Below, in pieces: positions 35,360 through 43,644 of a DNA stretch of 64,000 nucleotides (positions are counted from its first letter, which is position 1; the number at the start of each line of letters is the position of its first letter). The DNA comes from Bin55 sp964511425. GTDB lineage: Bacteria; Pseudomonadota; Gammaproteobacteria; Pseudomonadales; Azotimanducaceae. The DNA lies in the NCBI GenBank assembly GCA_964511425.1, contig CAZEFI010000005.1, positions 1-64,000 on the forward strand, read 5' to 3'. The translations under genes were made by a program, and so were the position numbers. The notes under the pieces were generated by a model that made no database searches, was not told the origin of the DNA, and worked only from the letters and a program-made list of their open reading frames with translations.

Positions 35360-35842
35360 ATGAGCAAGGTTTATGTCTCCACAACCGTCAATGGTCGACC
35401 AGAAGATGTGCTCTGTGAAGCACATCAGACACTCCTCGACCTGTTGCGCGACGAAATTGGTCTTACCGGAACCAAAGAAGGGTGCGGTACGGGTGATTGC
35501 GGTGCTTGTACGGTATTGCTAGACGACCGGTTAGTCTGCGCGTGTTTAGTGCTTGCTCCGGAAGCGAACGGTAAGCACGTCACCACGGTTGAAGGAATTG
35601 CGGATTCGCACGATGGTTTACACGTCGTGCAACAAAAATTATTAGAGCATGCTGCGTTACAGTGTGGGATCTGCACACCTGGGTTTGTGGTTGCGGCAAA
35701 AGCGTTGCTAGACAAAAATCCAGATCCCGATGAAGAGACGATTCGTTACTGGCTAGCCGGAAATCTTTGCCGATGTACCGGCTACGACAAAATTATTCGT
35801 GCGGTTCAAGATGCCGCGCAAGAACTAGCAACCACGAAATAA
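35360..35842 (+). CDS. Molybdenum hydroxylase [2Fe-2S] subunit (CoxS/XdhC type)
   Basis: Small subunit carrying two [2Fe-2S] clusters. The plant-ferredoxin-type cluster is ligated by Cys 42, 47, 50 in GCGTGDCGACTVLLD plus Cys at about 60-62. The second cluster lies in QCGICTPGFVV and NLCRCTGYDKI in the helical C-terminal domain. At 160 residues length is typical. AGGATG precedes the ATG. It lies 27 bp after the FAD subunit and 14 bp before the large subunit. Confidence 0.95.
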   Translation: MSKVYVSTTVNGRPEDVLCEAHQTLLDLLRDEIGLTGTKEGCGTGDCGACTVLLDDRLVCACLVLAPEANGKHVTTVEGIADSHDGLHVVQQKLLEHAALQCGICTPGFVVAAKALLDKNPDPDEETIRYWLAGNLCRCTGYDKIIRAVQDAAQELATTK

Positions 35843-35856
35843 GACAAGGAAAAGTG

Positions 35857-38079
35857 ATGGCAGAAGCCGCGAACTTTAAAGCAATTGGTACCCGACCCAT
35901 ACGACCCGATGGGATCGAGAAGGTAACTGGTCGAGCAAATTTTGGCGCAGACTTAAGCTTACCAGATATGTTGCATGGTAAAGTGCTGAGAAGTCCGCAC
36001 GCGCACGCCCGAATCAAACGAATAGATTTGTCGAAAGCTCTCGCAGTCGATGGCGTATATGCTGCGATTTCCAGTGCTGACTTCCCGCAAGAGATTGCTT
36101 CGAGTTTAAGTACGAATATCTTGGCGCGCGATAAAGCACTTTATCATGGTCACGCACTAGCCGCGGTCGCGGCACGTACCCCCCGCATAGCGGAGGAAGC
36201 AATTGAGTTAATCGAAGTTGAGTTTGAGGTGCTTCCACCGGTACTGTCTTTGGACGAAGCCATGCAGGACAGTGCTACGTTAGTGCGTGAGAACTTGCAT
36301 ACAAACGGTGATGAATCGATCCCTCCAAGCAATATCGCAGCAACTCAGAAGTTTGAACGCGGCGATATTGAAAAAGGGTTCGCTGCCGCTGACGTGATCG
36401 TTGAAGAGGCCTTTAGAGTACCGTCTGCGCATCAAGGATACATAGAACCACACGCGTGTGTTGCAACAAGTAATCCAGGTGGTCGCGTAACCATCTGGTG
36501 TACTACACAGGGTCCATTTGAAGTCCGAAGTGCCACTGCTGGCGTGTTAGGCAAAACCGTATCAGACATCAAGGTTATACCATCAGAAATCGGTGGAGGT
36601 TTTGGTGGTAAAACTGTGGTGTATTTAGAACCGGTTGCGGTACGGTTGTCAGAACTGACGGGGAAACCCGTTAAGATGGTTATGAACCGAGAGGAAGTCT
36701 TTCGAGCGACAGGGCCAGCATCGGCGACTCTGTGCAAGATTAAAGTTGGAGCTAACAAAGATGGTCGGATCACCGCGGCCACGGCATGGTTGGCATACGA
36801 AGCAGGAGCATTTCCAGGTTCTCCTGTAGGACCAGGATGTATGTCAGTGTTCGCTCCGTATGACATCGAGAATTTCTTAATTGAGGGGTACGATGTATTG
36901 GTGAACAAGCCAAAAGTGGCAGCATATCGTGCTCCTGGAGCACCACAGTCTATGCACGCAATGGAGTGTGCGATTGATGAACTCGCTCGAAAGCTTGATA
37001 TGGACCCGATCGATCTGCGGATAAAAAATGCGGCCAAAGAAGGCACCGTCGCTCCTTATGGTCCAAAATTTCCACCGATCGGGCTCGTGGAGTGTTTGGA
37101 AACTGCCAAACAGCACCCGAACTACGCGAACGCGCCGAGCAAAGACGTCGGTCGGGGAGTTGCGGTAGGATTTTGGTTTAACATCGGTATGCAATCCAGT
37201 GCCGAAGTTTGCGTCGCAGAAGACGGTGCGGTATCCATCATGGAAGGAAGTCCTGACATCGGCGGTTCGCGAGCATCGATGTGTTTGATGGCTGCTGAAA
37301 CTCTCGGTGTTCCGTATGAGACCATAAATGCGCATGTCGGCGATACCGAATCCACAGGATTTTGTAATCTCACTGGCGGGAGTAGAACGACCTTTGCAAC
37401 GGGGCTAGCGGTAGTTAAAGCTTGCGAAGATGTTATTGGACAATGTAAAGCGCGCGCCGCACTCACTTGGGAGCTAGATGTAGACCAAGTAGACTGGCAG
37501 GATGGTCGAGCGGTAACGAAACCAGGCGTGAACATTGATGTAGAACCACTGTCCTTGGCTGACATCGCAAAAACCATGAGTCGAACAGGGGGACCGTTGA
37601 TTGGGAGCGCGAGTTTAAACGCTCAAGGTGCAGGTGCTTGTTTTTCGGTGAACTGGACTGATGTGACCATAGATCGTGAAACGGGAAAGGTGGATGTCAA
37701 GGCGTTTACCGCGGTGCAAGATGCGGGACGTGCGATTCATCCGGCCTACGTAGAAGGACAGATGCAAGGTGGCGCAGTACAAGGAATAGGCTGGGCTCTC
37801 AATGAAGAATACATCTACGATGAACGTGGCGTCGTAGAAAACGCTAGCTTCTTAGACTATCGAGTTCCGGTCGCTTCTGACGTACCGATGATTGATTGCC
37901 AAATCGTTGAGGTACCCAATCCTTCTCATCCATACGGAGTTCGCGGAGTAGGGGAAACACCGATTGTAGCTCCGCTCGCGGCGACATCTAATGCGGTGCG
38001 GGATTTGCTTGGATTTCGTATCAACGACTTACCTTTGTCTCCACCCAATGTACTTGCTGCTATTGACGAGGCTGAGTAA
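35857..38079 (+). CDS. Molybdenum hydroxylase molybdopterin-binding large subunit
   Basis: Catalytic subunit of a xanthine-oxidase-family enzyme. It shows IGGGFGGKT, the AYRAPGAPQSMHAME active-site region, GGSRTTFATG and RGVGETPIVAPLAATSNAV with the catalytic Glu. The active-site loop reads AYRAPGAPQ, not the AYxCSFR loop of genuine form I CO dehydrogenase, so CO oxidation is not supported; an aldehyde, heterocycle or aromatic acyl-CoA substrate is more likely. The frame is open from 35767, but ATG 35857 has AAGGAAAAG just upstream and yields the normal N-terminus TRPIRPDGIEKVTG. 740 residues is a typical length. Confidence 0.92.
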   Translation: MAEAANFKAIGTRPIRPDGIEKVTGRANFGADLSLPDMLHGKVLRSPHAHARIKRIDLSKALAVDGVYAAISSADFPQEIASSLSTNILARDKALYHGHALAAVAARTPRIAEEAIELIEVEFEVLPPVLSLDEAMQDSATLVRENLHTNGDESIPPSNIAATQKFERGDIEKGFAAADVIVEEAFRVPSAHQGYIEPHACVATSNPGGRVTIWCTTQGPFEVRSATAGVLGKTVSDIKVIPSEIGGGFGGKTVVYLEPVAVRLSELTGKPVKMVMNREEVFRATGPASATLCKIKVGANKDGRITAATAWLAYEAGAFPGSPVGPGCMSVFAPYDIENFLIEGYDVLVNKPKVAAYRAPGAPQSMHAMECAIDELARKLDMDPIDLRIKNAAKEGTVAPYGPKFPPIGLVECLETAKQHPNYANAPSKDVGRGVAVGFWFNIGMQSSAEVCVAEDGAVSIMEGSPDIGGSRASMCLMAAETLGVPYETINAHVGDTESTGFCNLTGGSRTTFATGLAVVKACEDVIGQCKARAALTWELDVDQVDWQDGRAVTKPGVNIDVEPLSLADIAKTMSRTGGPLIGSASLNAQGAGACFSVNWTDVTIDRETGKVDVKAFTAVQDAGRAIHPAYVEGQMQGGAVQGIGWALNEEYIYDERGVVENASFLDYRVPVASDVPMIDCQIVEVPNPSHPYGVRGVGETPIVAPLAATSNAVRDLLGFRINDLPLSPPNVLAAIDEAE

Positions 38080-38115
38080 CTGCCTCAAATCCTGTTTTAG
38101 AGTGCTTAACTGAGA

Positions 38116-38358
38116 ATGGCGCGCGTAGTCTTTCCCGATCACCTGCATCGATTTACACAGGGAACACACGAACTAGAAGTCGACTGCGCGTCGTTTCGTC
38201 AGCTTGTTCGAATACTCGAAGAAAAATGGCCGGGCATTGAATCAGCTCTGAGCAGTACCGCCGTTGCGATTGATGGACAGATATTCCAAGATGCGTGGTT
38301 CGAAAAAATCGCACCGAGTAGCGAAGTGTTTTTTATGCAACGAATTGAAGGCGGTTGA
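38116..38358 (+). CDS. MoaD/ThiS-family sulfur carrier protein
   Basis: 80-residue ubiquitin-like protein ending in Gly-Gly (MQRIEGG), the hallmark of MoaD/ThiS carriers whose C-terminus is thiocarboxylated to deliver sulfur. The blocks FRQLVRILEEKWPGIES, VAIDGQ and APSSEVFFMQRIEGG fit the MoaD fold. It lies 36 bp after the molybdenum hydroxylase large subunit on the same strand, suggesting a role in making or maturing its molybdenum cofactor. No MoaE partner is nearby. It may be a specialised rather than the housekeeping MoaD. Confidence 0.82.
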   Translation: MARVVFPDHLHRFTQGTHELEVDCASFRQLVRILEEKWPGIESALSSTAVAIDGQIFQDAWFEKIAPSSEVFFMQRIEGG

Positions 38359-38408
38359 GAATGGGTACTAAGAATGGACGACTTCCGACGGAGGTGTGTC
38401 AATTAATG

Positions 38409-40133
38409 CTAATTCCCGAGGAGTAACGAAACTCCAACAGAAAATTGCTGCCCCGGAGTGTTATATCCATGAACTTGGTGATAGGTCTCGTCCAGTAGAT
38501 TGAAGACTTCGACCGAAGTCTCAACTACATCGTTCCAACGGTACGAAATAGCACCGTCGACGAGCAAGTATGCGTCCAACGTTACGCAACCTCGCCAACA
38601 CGCGTCAAGAGCTTCGTCGACCCATCGAATGGTCAATTTTGAACTCAGGGAAGCCGCGGCGTAAGAAACGGTTCCAGCCAGAATGTTTTTCGGTCGACGC
38701 TCTGTTTGCCGAAATGGTTGATCTGCTCCCGCTCGTGTTTCGGAACTAATATGAGAAAACGCAATGTTGCTGGAAACTTGTGGGTTCCATGATTGTGCCC
38801 AAAGAAGTTCTACACCGCGATTTCTACCGTAATCTATGTTTTCGCTAACGTTTCTACCGAATGAAATTTTGTCGCGCAATCGCGCAGAGAAACGTGTCGC
38901 TTGAATGGTCGTAGTTTCGGTTGAATACTTTGCTCCGAAACTGATACCAGTGCCACGTTCTGGTTTGACATTGGGATTTGGTAGCCATTTTTGTCCCCAA
39001 CCATAACGGTCCACCATCGACGGAAACGCGATCGCCTGATGGTCAAGTTCAAAGTAAACAGCCAGCTGAGAACCGCGAAGGCCGATGTCTTGTTTAAGCC
39101 AAGCTAGTTGTGCTGACTTTGACAAAATCGGTTCATCTTGAGTCGAATCTACACGAGTGAGCGAAGCGTGCCAAGAAAAGTTCCTAAATGCTTGATCGTA
39201 TTTCGCGCGTAAGTAGTTTACGCCGATCGGTTTACGGGTCGGCTCGCCGCGAACTACTGATTTGTTAACGTCATAGACTTGGTCCAACTCCCATGTCAGC
39301 AATTTTCCAAGCGGCGTCGACAACGACAATTTCGTGCGAGTCCCCTTCGTATTGTTGTTGAATGACTCATACCACGTCGCCTGATTTAGCGAGGTCGAAA
39401 GGCGTAGTGTCAATTGATTCAACAGAATCCCAGTTACCCCAATCAGACCTTGATCAATTTCTGCGCGTCCTCTATCGTACCCTTGCGTCACGGTTGCGTA
39501 GCGAATCGTCGATTGCCATTTTGAACCTGCGTAGTGATAGTGACCGACTACGTGATCAATCCCATCTAAGTCACCATCGTTCAATATATCGATTCCCTCC
39601 CAGTCATTCCGTGAAAATGAGAGGCTGTGTTGGTCAATACCGTAATCTAACTGTACTTGATTACCAGCCGAACCATAAGCTAAGTTGAGACTTGAAGGAA
39701 TATCTGAAGACGATTCAAGGTTAATCAAACCACCGATGGATCCTGATCCGGGGGTCGCGGAAAAATGGAGAAGATCGACACCGGTACACGAAAGGGAGGC
39801 AAAATTGAAATCGGAGACTGGGTCAGCAATGTCATATCCGTCAATCTGAATCCCAATGTGGTTAGCTTCGGAACCACGACTTCTAATCTGTCCGATACTA
39901 TTGTCGAACGCTAGACTTGAAATCGGTTTAAGCACATCAATGGGGGAGGCAAACATTGCTACTGAATCCACTACGTGGGAATATCTCACAAAGGACGGTT
40001 CCTTCTTAACAATGACTTCTTCAATTTCGTTACTCTCCACTTCACTGTCCTCTTCTGCATGGATAGTACCTGACCAGCTAACGACTACGAAAGCTGAAGC
40101 GATTAGAAACGAGTGCTTACTGATTGATTTCAA
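38409..40133 (-). CDS. TonB-dependent outer-membrane receptor
   Basis: Outer-membrane transporter of the TonB-dependent class. A signal peptide (about 1-26, ending IHAEE) is followed by an acidic stretch and a possible TonB box (EEVIVKK, about 38-44), the plug domain (about 50-140, including IRSRGSEANHIGIQIDGYDI), then a beta-barrel ending in aromatic-rich strands (QFSVGVSLLLGN). At 574 residues it is on the small side, like BtuB. It starts with TTG at 40133. It lies 237 bp downstream of phoU on the same strand, so it may be phosphate-regulated. The substrate is unknown; phosphate esters are an inference from context, and no cobalamin riboswitch was found. Confidence 0.85.
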   Translation of the reverse strand: MKSISKHSFLIASAFVVVSWSGTIHAEEDSEVESNEIEEVIVKKEPSFVRYSHVVDSVAMFASPIDVLKPISSLAFDNSIGQIRSRGSEANHIGIQIDGYDIADPVSDFNFASLSCTGVDLLHFSATPGSGSIGGLINLESSSDIPSSLNLAYGSAGNQVQLDYGIDQHSLSFSRNDWEGIDILNDGDLDGIDHVVGHYHYAGSKWQSTIRYATVTQGYDRGRAEIDQGLIGVTGILLNQLTLRLSTSLNQATWYESFNNNTKGTRTKLSLSTPLGKLLTWELDQVYDVNKSVVRGEPTRKPIGVNYLRAKYDQAFRNFSWHASLTRVDSTQDEPILSKSAQLAWLKQDIGLRGSQLAVYFELDHQAIAFPSMVDRYGWGQKWLPNPNVKPERGTGISFGAKYSTETTTIQATRFSARLRDKISFGRNVSENIDYGRNRGVELLWAQSWNPQVSSNIAFSHISSETRAGADQPFRQTERRPKNILAGTVSYAAASLSSKLTIRWVDEALDACWRGCVTLDAYLLVDGAISYRWNDVVETSVEVFNLLDETYHQVHGYNTPGQQFSVGVSLLLGN

Positions 40134-40370
40134 TTTTGTTCCCTAATGTGTGGTGAATGGACCGTCAGGCGAGTGAGAAGTACTCCTGCCGCATTTAGAA
40201 TACGTTGATCGAATCGGGTACTCGAGACCACAATTTACCTTCTAAGCGACGGTGTCTCGATCGTTGATTTCGCGAAGGAATTCTAAGCAACACTGATTAG
40301 CGCATTTAGACCTTTCTTTCCAGATCTGGTGACGCTATGCCGTACTTAAGCCTGTTGCAATATGAGTAGA

Positions 40371-41045
40371 TTAATCGAACACGTTGTGAATGATCATTTG
40401 ACCGTGGACCAAGTAAACGACGGTCTGGCAGATATTTTTTGCGTGATCACCGATTCTCTCCAACGATCTGGCGACCCACAAAACCGCAAGTGCATTGGGG
40501 ACGTGTTTTGTTACCTGTTTCATTTCTTTGGTCGCGTGTTTCACTACGGAATCATAAAGCGAATCGATCTCGCGGTCGCTCGCGATTGTTTGCAGGGCTT
40601 GCTCGACATCCAAACGCGCAAAGCTGTCCAGAGATTCGCGTAAGGCTAAACTCACCCCGTTGTGCAACTCCTCAAGATCATCGTGGTATGGTTGATTAGC
40701 ATCATAGACACTTAACCGGTCAGCAAATTTAGCAATTCGTTCTGATTCGTCTCCGACACGCTCGAGATCCGTGCTACTCTTCAGAATACTCACTAATAAG
40801 CGTAAATCAGTAGCAGCCGGTTGGCGTCTCGCAATGACATATTCGGCGCGCTTGTCAAGTTCCATCGCATACCGATTGATTTGAAGTTCGGTATTTTTTA
40901 CGGATGCAGCTAACTCGGAATCGTTGGAGAAAAATGCCTGAATCGCATCGGAAACTTGGCGTTCTGCTAAACCACCTAGCTCGGTGAACGTTGTCCTTAG
41001 TTCCTCGAGTTCGGTGTCATAAGCACCAGATATGTGTTTTTGCAT
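40371..41045 (-). CDS. phoU: Phosphate signalling protein PhoU
   Basis: Negative regulator linking PstSCAB to PhoR. It is the usual all-helical protein made of two three-helix repeats, with the acidic metal-binding motif in both halves (ERVGDESERIAKF and ERIGDHAKNICQ). At 224 residues it is close to the family length. It is the last gene of the phoB-phoR-pst operon, 29 bp after pstB. Confidence 0.95.
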   Translation of the reverse strand: MQKHISGAYDTELEELRTTFTELGGLAERQVSDAIQAFFSNDSELAASVKNTELQINRYAMELDKRAEYVIARRQPAATDLRLLVSILKSSTDLERVGDESERIAKFADRLSVYDANQPYHDDLEELHNGVSLALRESLDSFARLDVEQALQTIASDREIDSLYDSVVKHATKEMKQVTKHVPNALAVLWVARSLERIGDHAKNICQTVVYLVHGQMIIHNVFD

Positions 41046-41074
41046 GACTTATTAGCTCACAGTTTACGACTCTA

Positions 41075-41947
41075 TTATCCGTATCGGCCGGTTACATAAT
41101 CTTCTGTTTTGCTTTCGGTCGGATTAGTAAACACTTTTAGAGTGCTATCGTACTCAATTAGTTCCCCCAAGTACAGGAACGCGGTGAAATCGGATACGCG
41201 CGCGGCTTGTTGCATATTGTGCGTGACAATGACTATGGTATACCGCGACTTCAATTCAGCAATTAGTTCTTCGATCTTGAGTGTTGAAATCGGATCTAAT
41301 GCGGAAGCGGGTTCGTCAAGCAGCAACACACTGGGCTCCACCGCGATGGCACGTGCGATCACCAAACGTTGCTGTTGCCCTCCTGACAGTCCTAGGGCTG
41401 AATCATTCAAGCGGTCGTGGACTTCGTCCCAGAGCGCGGCACGTTTTAAGCTCTGTTCGACGCGATCATCTAATTCAGACTTCGATAGTTTCTCCCCTAT
41501 ACGTAATCCATACGCAACATTTTCGTAGACTGACTTCGGAAAAGGATTTGGTCGTTGGAAGACCATGCCCACCTGTCGACGCAATTGTGCTACATCGACC
41601 TCTTCGTCGTGAATTTCTAAGCCGTTTAATTCAATGCGTCCTTTGATACTGACGCCGTCGATGAGATCATTCATGCGATTAAAACAGCGTATCAACGTGG
41701 ATTTCCCGCAACCTGACGGACCAATGAGAGCAGTGACTCGTTGTCGCGGAATCAGCATATTGATCGCAGATAGTGCGGGTTTATCGTCATAGAGTAGGGC
41801 AAGATCGGTTACTGTTAAACACACATCTTCGGCAGGGAGCTCACTAGGGCTTCGAGTGTCGGTCGAACCTACAAGCTTAGCTGCGAGCTTGACACCCTCT
41901 GGTGACTGACCTGACGAATCTGATTGAAGTGAGTTTTCCGTCATCAT
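41075..41947 (-). CDS. pstB: Phosphate ABC transporter ATP-binding protein
   Basis: ATPase of the high-affinity phosphate importer. Walker A GPSGCGKST, NPFPKSVYENVAYGLR, signature LSGGQQQRL, Walker B VLLLDEPASALDP and the late IVTHNMQQAARVSD are all PstB landmarks. It has an extra N-terminal extension of about 40 residues, rich in Ser, before the core, making 290 residues against about 257 in E. coli. The ATG start overlaps the pstA stop by 4 bp (ATGA), indicating coupled translation. Confidence 0.95.
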   Translation of the reverse strand: MMTENSLQSDSSGQSPEGVKLAAKLVGSTDTRSPSELPAEDVCLTVTDLALLYDDKPALSAINMLIPRQRVTALIGPSGCGKSTLIRCFNRMNDLIDGVSIKGRIELNGLEIHDEEVDVAQLRRQVGMVFQRPNPFPKSVYENVAYGLRIGEKLSKSELDDRVEQSLKRAALWDEVHDRLNDSALGLSGGQQQRLVIARAIAVEPSVLLLDEPASALDPISTLKIEELIAELKSRYTIVIVTHNMQQAARVSDFTAFLYLGELIEYDSTLKVFTNPTESKTEDYVTGRYG

Positions 41948-43644
41948 TGCAGAGCCTCGCGGTATCGTTTCTCAAGTTGATTTCTCAGGGTGATCGCTGT
42001 TAAATTTAGAACGATGACAATGACCACCAGCAGTAGAGCAGTCGCAAACACCAGCGGACGAGCAGCGTCAACATTAGGACTTTGGAATCCAACATCATAA
42101 ATGTGAAAACCAAGATGCATGAACTTGTTCTCTAAGTGGAGAAAAGGAAAGTTTGCGTCTATGGGTAAGGATGGTGCTAGCTTGACGACCCCTACGAGCA
42201 TCAGTGGTGCGACTTCACCCGCGGCGCGGGCAATAGCCAAAATAATTCCGGTCAAAATCGAAGGGCTCGCCATTGGAATTACGACTTTGAAAAGCGTTTC
42301 GGCTTTAGTCGCACCGAGTGCGAGGCTTCCCTCTCGTAGGGCTTTCGGGATTCGGGTTAACCCTTCTTCAGTCGATACGATTACCACCGGTACCGTCAGT
42401 AATGCTAAAGTCAATGAAGCCCAGATTAGTCCGGGTGTACCGAAAGTAGGGGCTGGCTGTGCGGCTTGAAAGAATATACTGTCGATGGACCCTCCAACCA
42501 AGTAAACAAAGAACCCCAGGCCGAATACACCGTACACTATGGAAGGAACGCCAGCAAGATTATTGACTGCGATTCGAATCAAACGCACGACTACACCTTG
42601 TCGAGCATACTCTCTTAAGTACAACGCAGCCACAACTCCAAAGGGTGTCACTAACACGGACATGAGCAAGACCATTAAAACGGTTCCAAATAGAGCGGGG
42701 AAAATCCCTCCTTCCGTGTTCGCTTCGCGCGGATTTTCTGTCAAGAAAGCCCAGATACTGGCACAGTAATGTCCGAACTTGACGAAAACGTTCATGTTGT
42801 TTGGTTGCCAAACTCGAACAATATTCCTCAGTGGAATCTCGGCTTCCTTGCCGCCCGCGATTGAGATAATGACCGTATCGCGATCCAGCTCGGCATTGAT
42901 ATCATTAAGTTCGCGTTCGCGCAACCCATATTCATCAGTCAACTTGTCTCGTTGTCGGTCTAGATCTGCAGTTTCGTAGTTTCCTCGCAACTGCCGCCCT
43001 CGTTGTTTTAAGCGCAACCTTTCTAGTTTGTAATTGATACCGTCTATCGATCGGTGCTGGATCACAAGTGCTTGACGACGGAGGTCGCCTACGCGGTTGA
43101 CACGTCTTTTGAGTTCGCTCCACGGTTCGCTAGTAGAAACCGCGTTTCCTTGCTCTCGAACTTCTACTATAGTGCCATATGCGTTCCCCCACTCCAATCG
43201 CTCAAAGACAACCATGTCTTGTTGCTTTTCTTGTCGAGTGATGTCGTGTTCATAGATCCAACGAAAGTCTGGCGCGTTGGCCTTTCGATTGCCGGATTTG
43301 AGCATCAACTGTTTGGGATCCCCGACAAAATCGAGTTCTTGACCATAGCCAGATTCCTCAAATTGTTCTCGGGATACCTGTACTCGCTGTTTGATCTCGC
43401 CTGCGATCGTTTGTGCGCCGAGTGCGTTTTCATAGTCGATGGTCACCACGTCTGCTGGCCAAAAGTGTGCTAAGCCTTTAACGGCAATAATTCCTACTAG
43501 TCCAAGCACCGCAATGATTGAGGTACCAACTGCAGTGGCTGTTAACCAAACCCAAGGTTCACCGGATTTAAACCATACTCCAAGATTCATTCGCTCCCGA
43601 AATAACGAACGATGTTCTTGTGGTAGCCGCTCAGAGGTTTCCAT
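41944..43644 (-). CDS. pstA: Phosphate ABC transporter permease PstA (long form)
   Basis: Permease subunit of the phosphate importer. The core six-helix permease is in the C-terminal half (from about 300), with the binding-protein-dependent transport signature around EGSLALGATKAETLFKVVIPMASPSILTG. The N-terminal half is an extra periplasmic region with a first helix (about 34-58) and a charged, coiled-coil-like segment (about 180-270, with RQRDKLTDEYGLRERELNDI). At 566 residues it is nearly twice the E. coli protein, a long form known from pseudomonads and marine gammaproteobacteria. ATG 43644 overlaps the pstC end by 14 bp. Confidence 0.93.
   Translation of the reverse strand: METSERLPQEHRSLFRERMNLGVWFKSGEPWVWLTATAVGTSIIAVLGLVGIIAVKGLAHFWPADVVTIDYENALGAQTIAGEIKQRVQVSREQFEESGYGQELDFVGDPKQLMLKSGNRKANAPDFRWIYEHDITRQEKQQDMVVFERLEWGNAYGTIVEVREQGNAVSTSEPWSELKRRVNRVGDLRRQALVIQHRSIDGINYKLERLRLKQRGRQLRGNYETADLDRQRDKLTDEYGLRERELNDINAELDRDTVIISIAGGKEAEIPLRNIVRVWQPNNMNVFVKFGHYCASIWAFLTENPREANTEGGIFPALFGTVLMVLLMSVLVTPFGVVAALYLREYARQGVVVRLIRIAVNNLAGVPSIVYGVFGLGFFVYLVGGSIDSIFFQAAQPAPTFGTPGLIWASLTLALLTVPVVIVSTEEGLTRIPKALREGSLALGATKAETLFKVVIPMASPSILTGIILAIARAAGEVAPLMLVGVVKLAPSLPIDANFPFLHLENKFMHLGFHIYDVGFQSPNVDAARPLVFATALLLVVIVIVLNLTAITLRNQLEKRYREALQ

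Noticed and set aside
36432..37577. Long frames antisense to the molybdenum hydroxylase large subunit
   Set aside because: They arise from codon bias of the strongly conserved sense gene; composition is not protein-like.
34448..38079. Aerobic carbon monoxide dehydrogenase (coxMSL)
   Set aside because: The order matches, but the active-site loop is AYRAPGAPQ, not AYxCSFR, and no cox maturation genes follow.
40134..40370. Cobalamin riboswitch upstream of the TonB-dependent receptor
   Set aside because: A GGCAGGAG-like string occurs, but the GCCACTG block and the rest of the B12 aptamer are absent.
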